NCBI RefSeq assembly: GCF_011682145.1
Contig: NZ_WHJH01000004.1
Coordinates: 186,001-250,000, forward strand
From: Massilia mucilaginosa
GTDB lineage: Bacteria > Pseudomonadota > Gammaproteobacteria > Burkholderiales > Burkholderiaceae_D
Length of the DNA: 64,000 bases
Direction: 5' to 3'
The stretch's first letter is position 1. Every line of letters begins with the position of its first letter. Position numbers and translations under genes: made by a program. A model generated the notes under the pieces. The model was given only the letters and a program-made list of their open reading frames with translations, did no database searches and had not been told where the DNA came from. Below are positions 19,135 through 29,100 of the stretch, piece after piece.

Positions 19135-22100
19135 TCATGCGCGCAGATTGTTCATGTCGCGTATCAGCTCACTGACCACCACAGGGTCGAGCGAGGACAG
19201 TGCAAGCGGCTGGCCGATGCCGCCCCAGTTGTCGCCGCGCCCGACCCGCACCTCGCCCAGCGTTTGCTCCGGATATTCGCCGGTAATCCCGGCGATCAGG
19301 CCCGGCGCGATGTGCAGTTCGGCCAGGTGGCCGGCATCGAGCGCCCTGGTGAAGGTCCAGATGCCGCCGCCGTCGCGCACCGGTCCGCGCCGCCATCCCT
19401 TGTTCGCCAGGCCCATGACGCGCCCGCTCGGCACCACCTCGCCGTCCCAGCGCGCCAGGGAATCCCGGACCGCTTCGGCGTCGTCCAGGCGGTGCGTGTC
19501 GCGCCCGATCTGCGCGAACGGTTGCAGCAGTTCGTAGTCGGCGAACAGGCGGGCGAAGGCTTCTCCATCGCCCGCCGGCAGGTCGAGCGCGTGCACGATG
19601 CCGATCCGCGCCGCGTCGGCCGGTGGCAGGTTCACAGCGTCGTCGGCCGCCGTGGTGAACGTGCCGTCCGGGGCGACCCGGAAGCACGCGAGCAAGGCAT
19701 TGCCGTCGACACTGTACAGGCCCCAGACCAGGCGCTGCACCAGATGGCGCAGCAGCGGGTGGTGGGCCAGGAAGTCGACGAAGACCTGGCGCTGCCAGCG
19801 CCGCTGCGCGCACATCGCCATTTCCAGCCGCAGCACCTGCTGCGCGGCGATGGTGCGCGCGTCTTTCTTGAGCAGTGTGTAGCGTTTCACCGCCGCCGCC
19901 GACAAGGCCGGGTCGTCGCTCTTTTTCGGCTTGGGCAGATCGGGCAGGCGCGTGCCGGCGGTGTCGCGCACGCAGGGCTTGAGGGTTTCGTCGAAGCCGA
20001 CGCGGAACTGGCGCGGGCCGAAGTCGAGCAGCAGCGTGCCTTGGTCGTCAAGGTCCAGGTCGGGCGCCAGACGGTCGTCCAGTTCCCCGGTGCTCAAGCC
20101 GCGCGCCTCGGCGATGGCGGCGATCTTGTCGCGGGCGCGGTCCTGCAGCGCCTTGAACTTGACCTTTTGCGCGATCCCATTGAGCAGCATCAGGGCGGTA
20201 TCGCTGCCGATCAGTGCCAGCACGTCCAGGCCGGCGATGGCGCGCGCGCTGAGGCTTTCGCCAGGCCAGGCGCGCAGCAGCGGCGTGAGCTTGCGCGCGC
20301 TGTCGTCGTTGCCGAGCAGGCCGAGCGCGAAAAAGGCCCAGTTCTCCTTCGGCTGTGCGCCGTCTTCGACCCAGGCGCGGAACAGCTCCCACGCGAAATC
20401 GGCCAGCGAGTCCGGGGTGCACGCTTTTTTGAGCAGGGCGACGCCGGCATAGATGCCGTCGGCATGCGGAAAGCGCAGCATCGCGCCGATCGTGTCGAGC
20501 GTGGCGTCGGGCAGCGCCTTGCCGCTTGCGGCCAGGAGAGGACGGGCCCAAAGCTGCGGCGTCCAGAACGGCGGCAGGCCGGCGATTCTGGCCGGGTACA
20601 GGTCGAGCGGATCTTCATCGAGCATGGTGCGCATGGCGCTCGTCACGGCTGCCTGGCCGTAGCGGCTGGCGACGTCGAGCAGCAGCGCGCGGTGGCCGGC
20701 CGCATCGAGCAGCCGCAGCGCGCCGCGTGCCTGGTCGCGCGCGCCGCCTGGCTTGCCGAGTGCTGGCGCAATCAGGCCGCAGGCGGCGTGTTCAGGGTTC
20801 GACAGCAGCCAGTCGCCGGCGCTCGCACGCAGTTCTTTCGCTTTCAGGGCGGCCCAGGCGCGCGCCACCGGAGCGGCCAGTTCGACGGCGCCGAAGTGGC
20901 AAGCATACGCCAGGTCCTGCGCCGGACGCCGCTCGATCATGCTCACCAGGCCGGGCAGCCCTTCCAGGCCAAGTGTCGCAATCGCGTACCCCGGAAGATT
21001 GACCTCGACCTGCGCGACCACGTTCCAGACCTGCGCGTTGAGCGGCCCAGGCAGGTCGGCGATCATGCGCGCGGCGTCGTTGAGGTGCTTGCCGCCGGCG
21101 AGGCAGGCCAGCCAGGCGTCTATGATGGTGGCCGCGTTGGCGTGGGCGGTGGCATCGGCCGACACCAGCGGGTCCGCCTCGCTCTTGTACGACGTGACGG
21201 TGTAGCGTGGCTGCTTGCGCAAGCGGGCGCGTTCCTCCGCGCTCCAGCGCATGATTGGGGCCAGCGGCAAGGGCGCCAGTGCCAGCGTCGCTACAGCTTT
21301 CTTCTTCGCCGCTGTCCATGGCGGATTGGCCAGAATGGACGGCAGGTCGGCTGTGGCCGCGATATCGCGCACGGTGAGGTAGTGCGCGGCGGCGTTGGAC
21401 AGCACCTTCCATGCGCGCGGCGAGAGCCACGGCTGGTATGCCGGCACGCTGGCGGCGTGCTGCGCGACCAGCGCTGCCAGGAAGCGGCGCGCGCGCGCCG
21501 GACCGCAATGGTCCCTGGCGATCAATTCGCTCAGTACCGCAATGGCCGTCTGCGGCCAGCGCGCCGCCGCCAGCGCGAAGCGCGCGCACTGCGCCTCGCC
21601 GTGGTCGCACGCCAGCGCCAGCACGGTCAGCGACTCGGTGGTGCCGATGCAGGCCAGCGCCGTGGCGGCCGCTTCTTCATGCATCGCCCTGTGTTTCAGG
21701 GCGTCGACCGCATCGACGCCGCAATCGCGCACGATCGTCACAAGCGCTTGCTGCGAGCGGCCGAAGTCGACATCGGCGGCGTGGCAGGTGCGGCGCCACT
21801 GGCGGATCGCTTTCGTCGCTTCCGGCGAAGTGGCGTAGGCAAGCAGCCATCCATATTGGGACAGCCAGTCGAGGCCATAGTAGCTCGGCGGCGGCTGCAG
21901 CGTCAGGGCGATGGCGTCGGCGATGTGCGGTGCATCGGGCAGCAAGGCCGCCAGCAGCGGGCGGCGGCAGGTGTACAGGCGCTCGATCGCGGCATGGCTG
22001 ATGCGCACGCATTCTTCCCAGACCTCCTCGGGCGCGAGCGCGAGGTAGCTGCGCAGTGTCATCTCGGTTGGGTGGTACATGTCGTTGCGCAGGCAGCCGC

Positions 22101-22578
22101 GCGGGTCGGATGCGGCGCGCACGCCATGGCCACCCCTGGTCGACTCAATGGCGGTGCATTCCATGCCGATCAGTGCTTCGAGCGCATGGGGCAGGCCCCG
22201 GTCGGCGGCCAGCACGTCGATCAGGGAGGCGCCACCGATCAGCGGCAGATAGGGGAAATCCAGATGGCGCTCGACCGCCAGCAGCACCGCATCGCAGGCC
22301 GCCGAACCGCGCCGTTCGCCGCTGGCGATGCGCGCGGCCGCCTCGCGCACGAGCTGTTCGTCGTCCGAGCTGGCCGGGTCGAGCGCGCAGTGCTGGCGCG
22401 CAGCCGAGATGAACCGGTCCCAGATGGCATCGGTGTCGGGGCAGGGCGCCGGCCCGGGAAAGCGGCGCGAGGGCAGCGCTTCGGCCGCCAGTGCGGCGGG
22501 AATCTCGACCAGCGGTCCGATCGCGAGCCAGGGCGCCACGGCGCCGCTTGCGCTATCGCGGGATTGAGGAGGATTCAT
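19135..22578 (-). CDS. DUF4132-family array protein without WGR domain
   Basis: The product has 1147 residues and starts MNPPQSRDSASGAVAPWLA, at the position of the linker in other copies. No WGR sequence is present in the 27-bp spacer or the N-terminus, so the domain is lost, not mistranslated. The ATG at 22578 has AAGGCAGACA just before it. All later parts are intact: ALPSRRFPG, a variable segment near 155-190, LLLDFGPRQFRVGFDETLK, LLKKDARTIAAQQVLRLE, HPLLRHLVQRLVWGLY and a SELIRDMNNLRA end. If WGR provides a targeting or nucleic-acid contact, this copy would act without it, perhaps with a neighbour. That is inference. Confidence 0.88.
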   Translation of the reverse strand: MNPPQSRDSASGAVAPWLAIGPLVEIPAALAAEALPSRRFPGPAPCPDTDAIWDRFISAARQHCALDPASSDDEQLVREAAARIASGERRGSAACDAVLLAVERHLDFPYLPLIGGASLIDVLAADRGLPHALEALIGMECTAIESTRGGHGVRAASDPRGCLRNDMYHPTEMTLRSYLALAPEEVWEECVRISHAAIERLYTCRRPLLAALLPDAPHIADAIALTLQPPPSYYGLDWLSQYGWLLAYATSPEATKAIRQWRRTCHAADVDFGRSQQALVTIVRDCGVDAVDALKHRAMHEEAAATALACIGTTESLTVLALACDHGEAQCARFALAAARWPQTAIAVLSELIARDHCGPARARRFLAALVAQHAASVPAYQPWLSPRAWKVLSNAAAHYLTVRDIAATADLPSILANPPWTAAKKKAVATLALAPLPLAPIMRWSAEERARLRKQPRYTVTSYKSEADPLVSADATAHANAATIIDAWLACLAGGKHLNDAARMIADLPGPLNAQVWNVVAQVEVNLPGYAIATLGLEGLPGLVSMIERRPAQDLAYACHFGAVELAAPVARAWAALKAKELRASAGDWLLSNPEHAACGLIAPALGKPGGARDQARGALRLLDAAGHRALLLDVASRYGQAAVTSAMRTMLDEDPLDLYPARIAGLPPFWTPQLWARPLLAASGKALPDATLDTIGAMLRFPHADGIYAGVALLKKACTPDSLADFAWELFRAWVEDGAQPKENWAFFALGLLGNDDSARKLTPLLRAWPGESLSARAIAGLDVLALIGSDTALMLLNGIAQKVKFKALQDRARDKIAAIAEARGLSTGELDDRLAPDLDLDDQGTLLLDFGPRQFRVGFDETLKPCVRDTAGTRLPDLPKPKKSDDPALSAAAVKRYTLLKKDARTIAAQQVLRLEMAMCAQRRWQRQVFVDFLAHHPLLRHLVQRLVWGLYSVDGNALLACFRVAPDGTFTTAADDAVNLPPADAARIGIVHALDLPAGDGEAFARLFADYELLQPFAQIGRDTHRLDDAEAVRDSLARWDGEVVPSGRVMGLANKGWRRGPVRDGGGIWTFTRALDAGHLAELHIAPGLIAGITGEYPEQTLGEVRVGRGDNWGGIGQPLALSSLDPVVVSELIRDMNNLRA

Positions 22579-22605
22579 TGTCTGCCTTGTGTCGTAGGTG
22601 GCGAT

Positions 22606-25600
22606 TCAAGCGCATAGCCGCGCCAGTTCCCGAATCAGTTCGCTGGCGGCCGCCGCATCGAGCGACGACAGCGGCACGCTGTCACGTATGCCCGCATGGC
22701 CGGCGTGCGCGATCACGACGCCGCCAAGCGTTTGTTCCGCGCTCTCGCCCGGCATGCCGGGCAGGATGCCGGGCGCGAAGTTCAGTGTCGCGGCATAGCC
22801 GCCGCCGAGGACCTTGACGACTTGCAGGATCGTGCCGCCATCCTGCATCCGGCCGCGCCGCCAGCCCCGCTCGAGCAGGCCGAGCAGGCTCGCGGTCGGC
22901 ACGACCTTGCCGTTCCAGCGGCCGAGGGCGTGATGCTTCTTTTCGTCGTCGTCCAGGAGGTACGTTTCACGGCCGATCTGCGCGAATGGCTGCAGCAGTT
23001 CGTAGTCTGCAAACAGCCGGGCGAAGGCGGCGGCGTCGGCCGGCGCCAGCGAGAGCGCATGCGCAATACCGACGACGGCGCCTTGCGCCAGCACGAAGGC
23101 GTCGTCGGCGGCGTCGCTGAGTGTTCCTTCCGGCGTGACCCGGAAGCAGGCCTGCAACTGGCCGCCGCTGGCGTCGTACATGCCCCACACCAGGCGCTGG
23201 GCCAGGTGGCGCACCAGCGGGTGCGTGACCATGCACTCGTAAAACACCTGCACCGGCCAGCGCCGCTGGGCGCACATGGCCAGCTCCAGCCGCAGCACTT
23301 GCTGCCCGGCGATGGTGCGCGCATCGTTCTTGAGCAGCTTGAAGCGCTTGACCGCCTGCGCCGACAATTCGGCGTGGTCGCTTTTTTTCGGTTTGGGCAG
23401 GCCGGCGCTACGCTTGCCATCGGCATCGCGCACAAATGGCGTGAGCATTTCGTCGAAGCCGGCACGGAACTGGCGCGGGCCGAAGTCGAGCAGCAGGGTG
23501 CCTTGTTCATCGAGGCCGAGGTCGGGCGCGAGGCGGTCTTCCAGTTCCTCGCTGCTCAAGCCGCGTGCTTCGGCGATCTCCCTGATCTTTTCCTGCGCGC
23601 GGTCCTGCAAGGGTTTGAACTTGAGTTTTTGAGCGACGCCGTTGAGCAGCATCAGGGCGGTGTCGCTGCCGATCAGTCCCAGGACGTCCAGGCCCATGAC
23701 GGCGCGCGCGTGCAGGCCCTGGCCGGGCCAGGCCCGCACCAGTGGCGTGAGCCTGCGCGCGCTTTCGTCGTCGCCGAGCAGGCCGAGTGCGTAGAAGGCC
23801 CAGTTTTCCTTGCCCTTGGCGTCGTCTTCGGTCCAGGCGCGGAACAGCTCCCACGCGAATTCGGCCAGCGACTCGGGTGTGCACGCTTCCTTGATTTGCG
23901 TGACGCCGGCGTACACGCCGTCGGTGTGCGGGAAGCGCAGCATGATGCCGATGGCATCCATCGCTTCATCGGGCAGCGCCTTGCCGCTGGCGGCCAGCAG
24001 GGGGCGGGTCCACACCAGCGGTGTCCAGAACGCCGGCAGTTTGCCGATCCTGGCCGGGTGGCGTTGCAGCGGGCTTTGATCGAGCATGGCGCGCATGGCG
24101 GCGCTGACGTTTGCCTGCCCGTAGCGGCTGGCCACTTCCATCAGCAGGCCGGCATGGCCGGACGCAGCCAGCATGCGCAGCGCCTGGCGCGCGTGATCGC
24201 GTTGCTCGCCGGCGTGGCCGAGCGCGGGGGCGATCAGGCCACAGGCCGCATGTTCCGGAAAGTCCAGCAGCCAGCTGCGCGCTATGGCCAGCAACGTCCT
24301 GTTTTTGAGGGTGGCAAAGACGCGAGCTACCGTTGGCGCCAGTTCGATGGCGCCAAAGTGGCGCACGAGCGGCAGCTCCCGGGCCGGTGCGCGCTCGAAC
24401 ATCGCGGCCAGGGCCGGCAGCGCGGCGAGGCCAAGCCGCGAGATGGCGTAGCCGGGATGGCACATGCCCATGTGCGCCACCGCGTTCCACACGCGCGCGT
24501 TCAGCGGCGCGGGCAGTTCGACAATGGCGCGCGTACTGCGTTGAAAGTAGTCCCCCGGCGCGATGCACTCCACCCAGCGCGCCAGGCTGCCATCGGCATC
24601 AATGTCGCTAACCGCCGCCACCGCTCTGGCGAGCGGATAATGCGCAATGGTCTCGTTATCCAGGTTGCGGGCACCTTGTTCGCCGACCTGTTCGCGTTCG
24701 TCCTCGCTCCAGTTCACGAGCGCGGCCAGCGTGATGGGCGCAAGCGCGCATGGTGCCGCTTCCTGCGCGGCAGGCTGGCGCCACGGCGGCGCGGCCAGCA
24801 CCGGCGGCAGTTCGCTGGAGGCGGCGCAGTCGCGCACCGTGATGTATTGGGCGGCGGCGACCGACAGCACCTTCCAGGCTGGCGCGGGGATCCATGGCTG
24901 GAGGGCGGGAACCCGGTGCGCATGCGCAGCGACCACGCTTGCCAGGAACTGGCGTGCGCGTTCGGGGCCGCAGTGATCCCTGGCGATCAGTTGGCTCAGT
25001 GCTGCCATGGTGGCATCGGGCCAGCGCCGGCCGGCGTCGCGCAGATAGTCGGGCGGCAGCTCGCAGTGGCGCTGCGTCAGGGCGATGATCGCTTCCGGGG
25101 TGCCAATGCAGGCCAGCGCCTGTACCGTGAGCGCGTGCGTCAGCCCGTCCTTGAGCGCATCGACAGCGCCGGCCCCGCAGTCCTGCAATGCGGTGGCGAC
25201 GCCGATCGGCGATTGATGAAAGCTGTCGCTGCCCGCACCCTCGCCGCGCGACCAGAGACGCAGCGCCCGCCGTGCGTCGGGCGAGGTGGCGTAGACGATC
25301 AGCCATGCGTCGTTGGCGCACGATTGCGCTTGCCCCTTGGGGTCCGTCTCCGGCTGCGGCATCAGCGCCAGTTCGTTGGCCAGGTCCGGCGCATCGGGCA
25401 GCAGCACGGCAAGCAGTGGACGGGCACAGGCAGGAAGTTCCCTGGCCGCCTCGCGCGCCATCTGGACGCATTGTTCCCATACCTGTTGCGGGGCATGCGC
25501 CAGGTGGGCGCGCAGCGCCAGTTCGGTCACACCGTACAACTGACGGGTGCCGCCGGTGTTGGCATGGACGTCGTATGCGGTCTTATCGGGGCCGGCTTCG

Positions 25601-26085
25601 GACGGCGCGAGACAAATACGCTGCGCCTTGAGCAGGATGTCGAAGGCGTATGACAAGCCATTGTCGGCCACCAGCACGTCGAGAAACGGGCAGCCTTCGG
25701 ATGCCGGCCGCATTTTTTCGTTGATCCGTTCCATCGCCAGCAGGACCGCATCGGTATCGGGCGTGCCACGCTGCCTGCGCTTGGACAGGCGCTCGATGGT
25801 CTCGACGACTGCCGCCTGGAGCATGGCGTCGCCGCCGGCTTGCAGCGTGCAATTTTCGCGCATCCGGGTCAGGAACAGCACCCAGCGCTCCCTGCCGTTC
25901 GTGCATGGCGCCGGACCGGGGTGGCGGCGCGAGGGCAGGGCGTGCGCGGCCAGGCCGGGCGGCGGCGCGATCACCGCATCTGCGCCGAACCACGGCGGCG
26001 CGGCGGCCAAGGGCGCAGCCGCTGCGGTTTCGGCACAGCCCTTGGCTGCAGTGGTCCTGTCGTCTTTCAACTCAAATCGCCGCAT
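22606..26085 (-). CDS. DUF4132-family array protein with WGR core deleted
   Basis: The product has 1159 residues. It begins MRRFELKDD, the first strand of the WGR domain, and then continues RTTAAKGCAETAAA, which matches the last WGR helix (EKTAKGYAETGAA) of other copies. The intervening ~50 residues with the WGR core are gone in frame, while the ribosome site (AAGGTAGGT) and start are kept. The remainder is full: SRRHPG, FLDVLVADNGLSYA, ELALRAHLAHAPQQVWEQ, LLLDFGPRQFRAGFDE, LLKNDARTIAGQQVLRLE (Lys to Asn change), HPLVRHLAQRLVWGMY and SELIRELARLCA. The breakpoint differs from that of its WGR-less neighbour, so the losses look independent. Confidence 0.88.
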   Translation of the reverse strand: MRRFELKDDRTTAAKGCAETAAAAPLAAAPPWFGADAVIAPPPGLAAHALPSRRHPGPAPCTNGRERWVLFLTRMRENCTLQAGGDAMLQAAVVETIERLSKRRQRGTPDTDAVLLAMERINEKMRPASEGCPFLDVLVADNGLSYAFDILLKAQRICLAPSEAGPDKTAYDVHANTGGTRQLYGVTELALRAHLAHAPQQVWEQCVQMAREAARELPACARPLLAVLLPDAPDLANELALMPQPETDPKGQAQSCANDAWLIVYATSPDARRALRLWSRGEGAGSDSFHQSPIGVATALQDCGAGAVDALKDGLTHALTVQALACIGTPEAIIALTQRHCELPPDYLRDAGRRWPDATMAALSQLIARDHCGPERARQFLASVVAAHAHRVPALQPWIPAPAWKVLSVAAAQYITVRDCAASSELPPVLAAPPWRQPAAQEAAPCALAPITLAALVNWSEDEREQVGEQGARNLDNETIAHYPLARAVAAVSDIDADGSLARWVECIAPGDYFQRSTRAIVELPAPLNARVWNAVAHMGMCHPGYAISRLGLAALPALAAMFERAPARELPLVRHFGAIELAPTVARVFATLKNRTLLAIARSWLLDFPEHAACGLIAPALGHAGEQRDHARQALRMLAASGHAGLLMEVASRYGQANVSAAMRAMLDQSPLQRHPARIGKLPAFWTPLVWTRPLLAASGKALPDEAMDAIGIMLRFPHTDGVYAGVTQIKEACTPESLAEFAWELFRAWTEDDAKGKENWAFYALGLLGDDESARRLTPLVRAWPGQGLHARAVMGLDVLGLIGSDTALMLLNGVAQKLKFKPLQDRAQEKIREIAEARGLSSEELEDRLAPDLGLDEQGTLLLDFGPRQFRAGFDEMLTPFVRDADGKRSAGLPKPKKSDHAELSAQAVKRFKLLKNDARTIAGQQVLRLELAMCAQRRWPVQVFYECMVTHPLVRHLAQRLVWGMYDASGGQLQACFRVTPEGTLSDAADDAFVLAQGAVVGIAHALSLAPADAAAFARLFADYELLQPFAQIGRETYLLDDDEKKHHALGRWNGKVVPTASLLGLLERGWRRGRMQDGGTILQVVKVLGGGYAATLNFAPGILPGMPGESAEQTLGGVVIAHAGHAGIRDSVPLSSLDAAAASELIRELARLCA

Positions 26086-26120
26086 TACCTACCTTGTCGT
26101 TGTCGTTGCAGGGCGCCCGA

Positions 26121-29100
26121 TCAAGCGCACAGTTTGTTCATGTCGCCAATCAGCTCGCTGACTGTCGCCGCCCCGAGGGACGACAAGGGCACGCTCTCGC
26201 GGATGTCCTTCGGGCCGCCGCGCCCGATGCAGACCGACCCGAGCGTCTGTTCCGCAAACTCGTGCGCCGAGCCGGCGCGGATGCCGGGCGCCATGTCCAG
26301 CGTTGCGGTGTAGCCGTCGCCGAGCACCTTGAGCAGGTCCCGGATCATGGCGCTGTCGTGCGTTTCGCCAAGCCGCCATCCCTGGTTCAGCAGGCCAAGG
26401 AGGCGCCCGGTCGGCACCACTTCGCCGTCCCAGCGACCGAGCGCGTGATACGTCTCTTCACCCTCGTCCAGGGTGTGCGTGTCGCGCCCGATCTGCACGA
26501 ATGGCTGCAGCAGCTCGTAATCGGCAAACAGCTGGCCGAAGGCGGTGGCGTCGGCCGGCGCCATATCGAGCGCATGCGGGATGCCGATCACGGCGCCTTC
26601 TCCTTGCGGCAGCGCGACGGCGTCATCGGCCGCATCGCTGAAGGCGCCTTCGGGCGTCACGCGAAAGCAGGCCTGCAACCGGCCGTGCGCATCGTACACG
26701 CCCCACACAAGACGCTGGGCCAGATGGCGTACCAGCGGGTGCGTAACCATGCAGTCGTTGAACACCTGCACCGGCCAGCGCCGCTGCGCGCACATGGCCA
26801 GCTCCAGCCGCAGCACCTGCTGCGCGGCGATGGTGCGCGCGTCCTTCTTGAGCAGCTTGAAGCGCTTGACCGCGTCCGCCGCCAGTTCGGCGTGGTCGGT
26901 CCTTTTCGGTTTGGGCAGGTCGGCACTGCGCGTGCCGTCGGCGTCGCGCACGAACGGCTTGAGCGTCTCGTCGAAGCCAACGCGGAACTGGCGCGGGCCG
27001 AAGTCGAGCAGCAGGGTGCCCTGTTCATCGAGGCCCAGGTCGGGCGCAAGGCGGTCTTCCAGTTCGTCGCTCGTCAGGCCGCGCGCTTCGGCGATCGCCT
27101 TGATTTTCTCCTGCGCGCGGTCTTGCAGCGGCTTGAACTTGAGCTTGAGGGCGATCCCGTTGAGCAGCATCAGGGCGGTGTCGCTACCTATCAGCGCCAG
27201 TACGTCCAGGCCCGTGACGGCGCGCGCATGCAGGCCGTGACCGGGCCAGACCCGCAACAACGACGTGAGCCTGCGCGCGGTGTCGTCGTTGCCGAGCAGG
27301 CCAAGCGCGTAAAAAGCCCAGTTCTCTTTCGCCTTGGCGCCGTCGTCCACCCAGGCGAAGTACAGATCCCAGGCGAAGTCGGACAGCGACTCGGGCGTGC
27401 ACGCTTGTTTGATCTGGTCGATGCCGGCGTACACGCCGTCGGCGTGCGGGAAGCGCAGCATGATGGCGATGGCATCCATCGCCGCATCGGGCAGCGCCTT
27501 GCCGTTGGCGGCCAGCACGGGACGGCTCCACACCAGCGGCGTGCAGAAGCCCGGCAGCTTGCCGATCTTGGCCGGATAATTCTGCAGCGGTCCCTGGTCG
27601 AGCAGGGCGCGCATGGCGGCGCCGACGTCGTCCCGGCCGTAGCGGCCGGCCACCTCGATCAGCAGGTCGCGATGGCCGGCGCGTTCGAGCAGCCCGAGCA
27701 CCCGGCGCGCATGGTCGCGCCCAGCGCACACTTTGCCCAGGGCGGGGGCGATCAGGGCGCAGGCGGCATGCTCGGGAAAACGCAGGAACCAGGCACGCGC
27801 CATGGCCAGCAGCGCAGAGGTCTTGAGCGTGGCGTACACGTGCGCCATCGGCGCGGCCAGTTCGACGGCGCCAAAACACGTGACGTATTCCAGTTCCTGG
27901 GAAGGCGCGCGCGTGAACGTCGCGATCAGGCCGGGCAGGGCGGGCAGGCCGATCCGCGCGAGCGCCGCGCCGGGGTGGTTCATGCCCAGCGTGACCACCG
28001 CGTTCCAGACCCTGGCGTTGATCGGCTCGGGCAGGGCGACGATGGCGCTGGTGGCGTCCTCGATGGCCTGCCCCGGCGCGAGGCAGTCGATCCACCCGGC
28101 CAGGCTGCCGTCAAGGTCGACCGCCGCCACCGCCGCTTTCGCTTCCGCGCGCCGGCTCTTGATGTGGCCCGTGCCGTCGTAAAAGCTGCGCTTGCCGGCG
28201 AGGTGTTCGCGTTCGGCCTCGCTCCAATCGGCGACGGGGGCCAGCGCCAGGGGAGCGAGCGCGAAAGCGGCGGCTTCGCGCGTGGCCGGCGCGCGCCAGG
28301 GCGGGGCGGCCAGTACCGGCGGCAGGTCGCTGGCGGCGGCGCAGTCGCGCACAGTGATGTACTGCGCGGCGGCGACCGACAGCACCTTCCAGGCCGGCGC
28401 CGTCATCCAGGGCGCGAGCGCGGGAACCCGGTGCGCATGCCTGGCCACCGCAGCGGCGAGGAGCTGGCGGGCGCGATCCGGGCCTTGCTCCCTTGAGGCG
28501 ATCACCTGGCTCAGCCCCGCCATCGCGGCGTCGGGCCAGCGCTCGACCGCCTCGACCAGATAGCCGAACTGCCACTCGTAGTAGTGGCGCTGCGCGAGGG
28601 CGGCGATCGCTTCCGGCGTGCCGATGCAGCCGAGCGCCTGCGCCGTCTGATCGGCCCAGCTGCCGCCCATGATCGCATCGATCGCCGCGGCGCCGCGATC
28701 CTGGAGCGCAGTGGCCAGGCCACGCAGGGAGCTGTGAAAGGTGTCGCGCCACAGGCCCTCGCCGCTCGGCCACAGGCGCAGCGCCTGTTTTGCCTCGGGT
28801 GAGGTGGCGTACACGATCAGCCATGCGTAGTTGCTGTTCCACTTCGGCAGTCCTTTGTCGTCCGTCTCCGGCTGCAGCATCAGCGCCAGTTCGTTGGCCA
28901 GTTCCGGCGCATCGGGCAGCAGCGCGGCCAGCAGCGGACGAGCCCTGGTATGCAGGGTCCCTGCCGCCGCGCGCGCGCGCTGCACGCATTGTTCCCACAG
29001 CGCTTGCGGGGCATGCGCGAGATGGGCGCGCAGCGCCAGCGTGGTGACGCCGTAAAGGCGATGGACACCCCAGCTCACGTGGTCGGCCGTGTACACGCTG

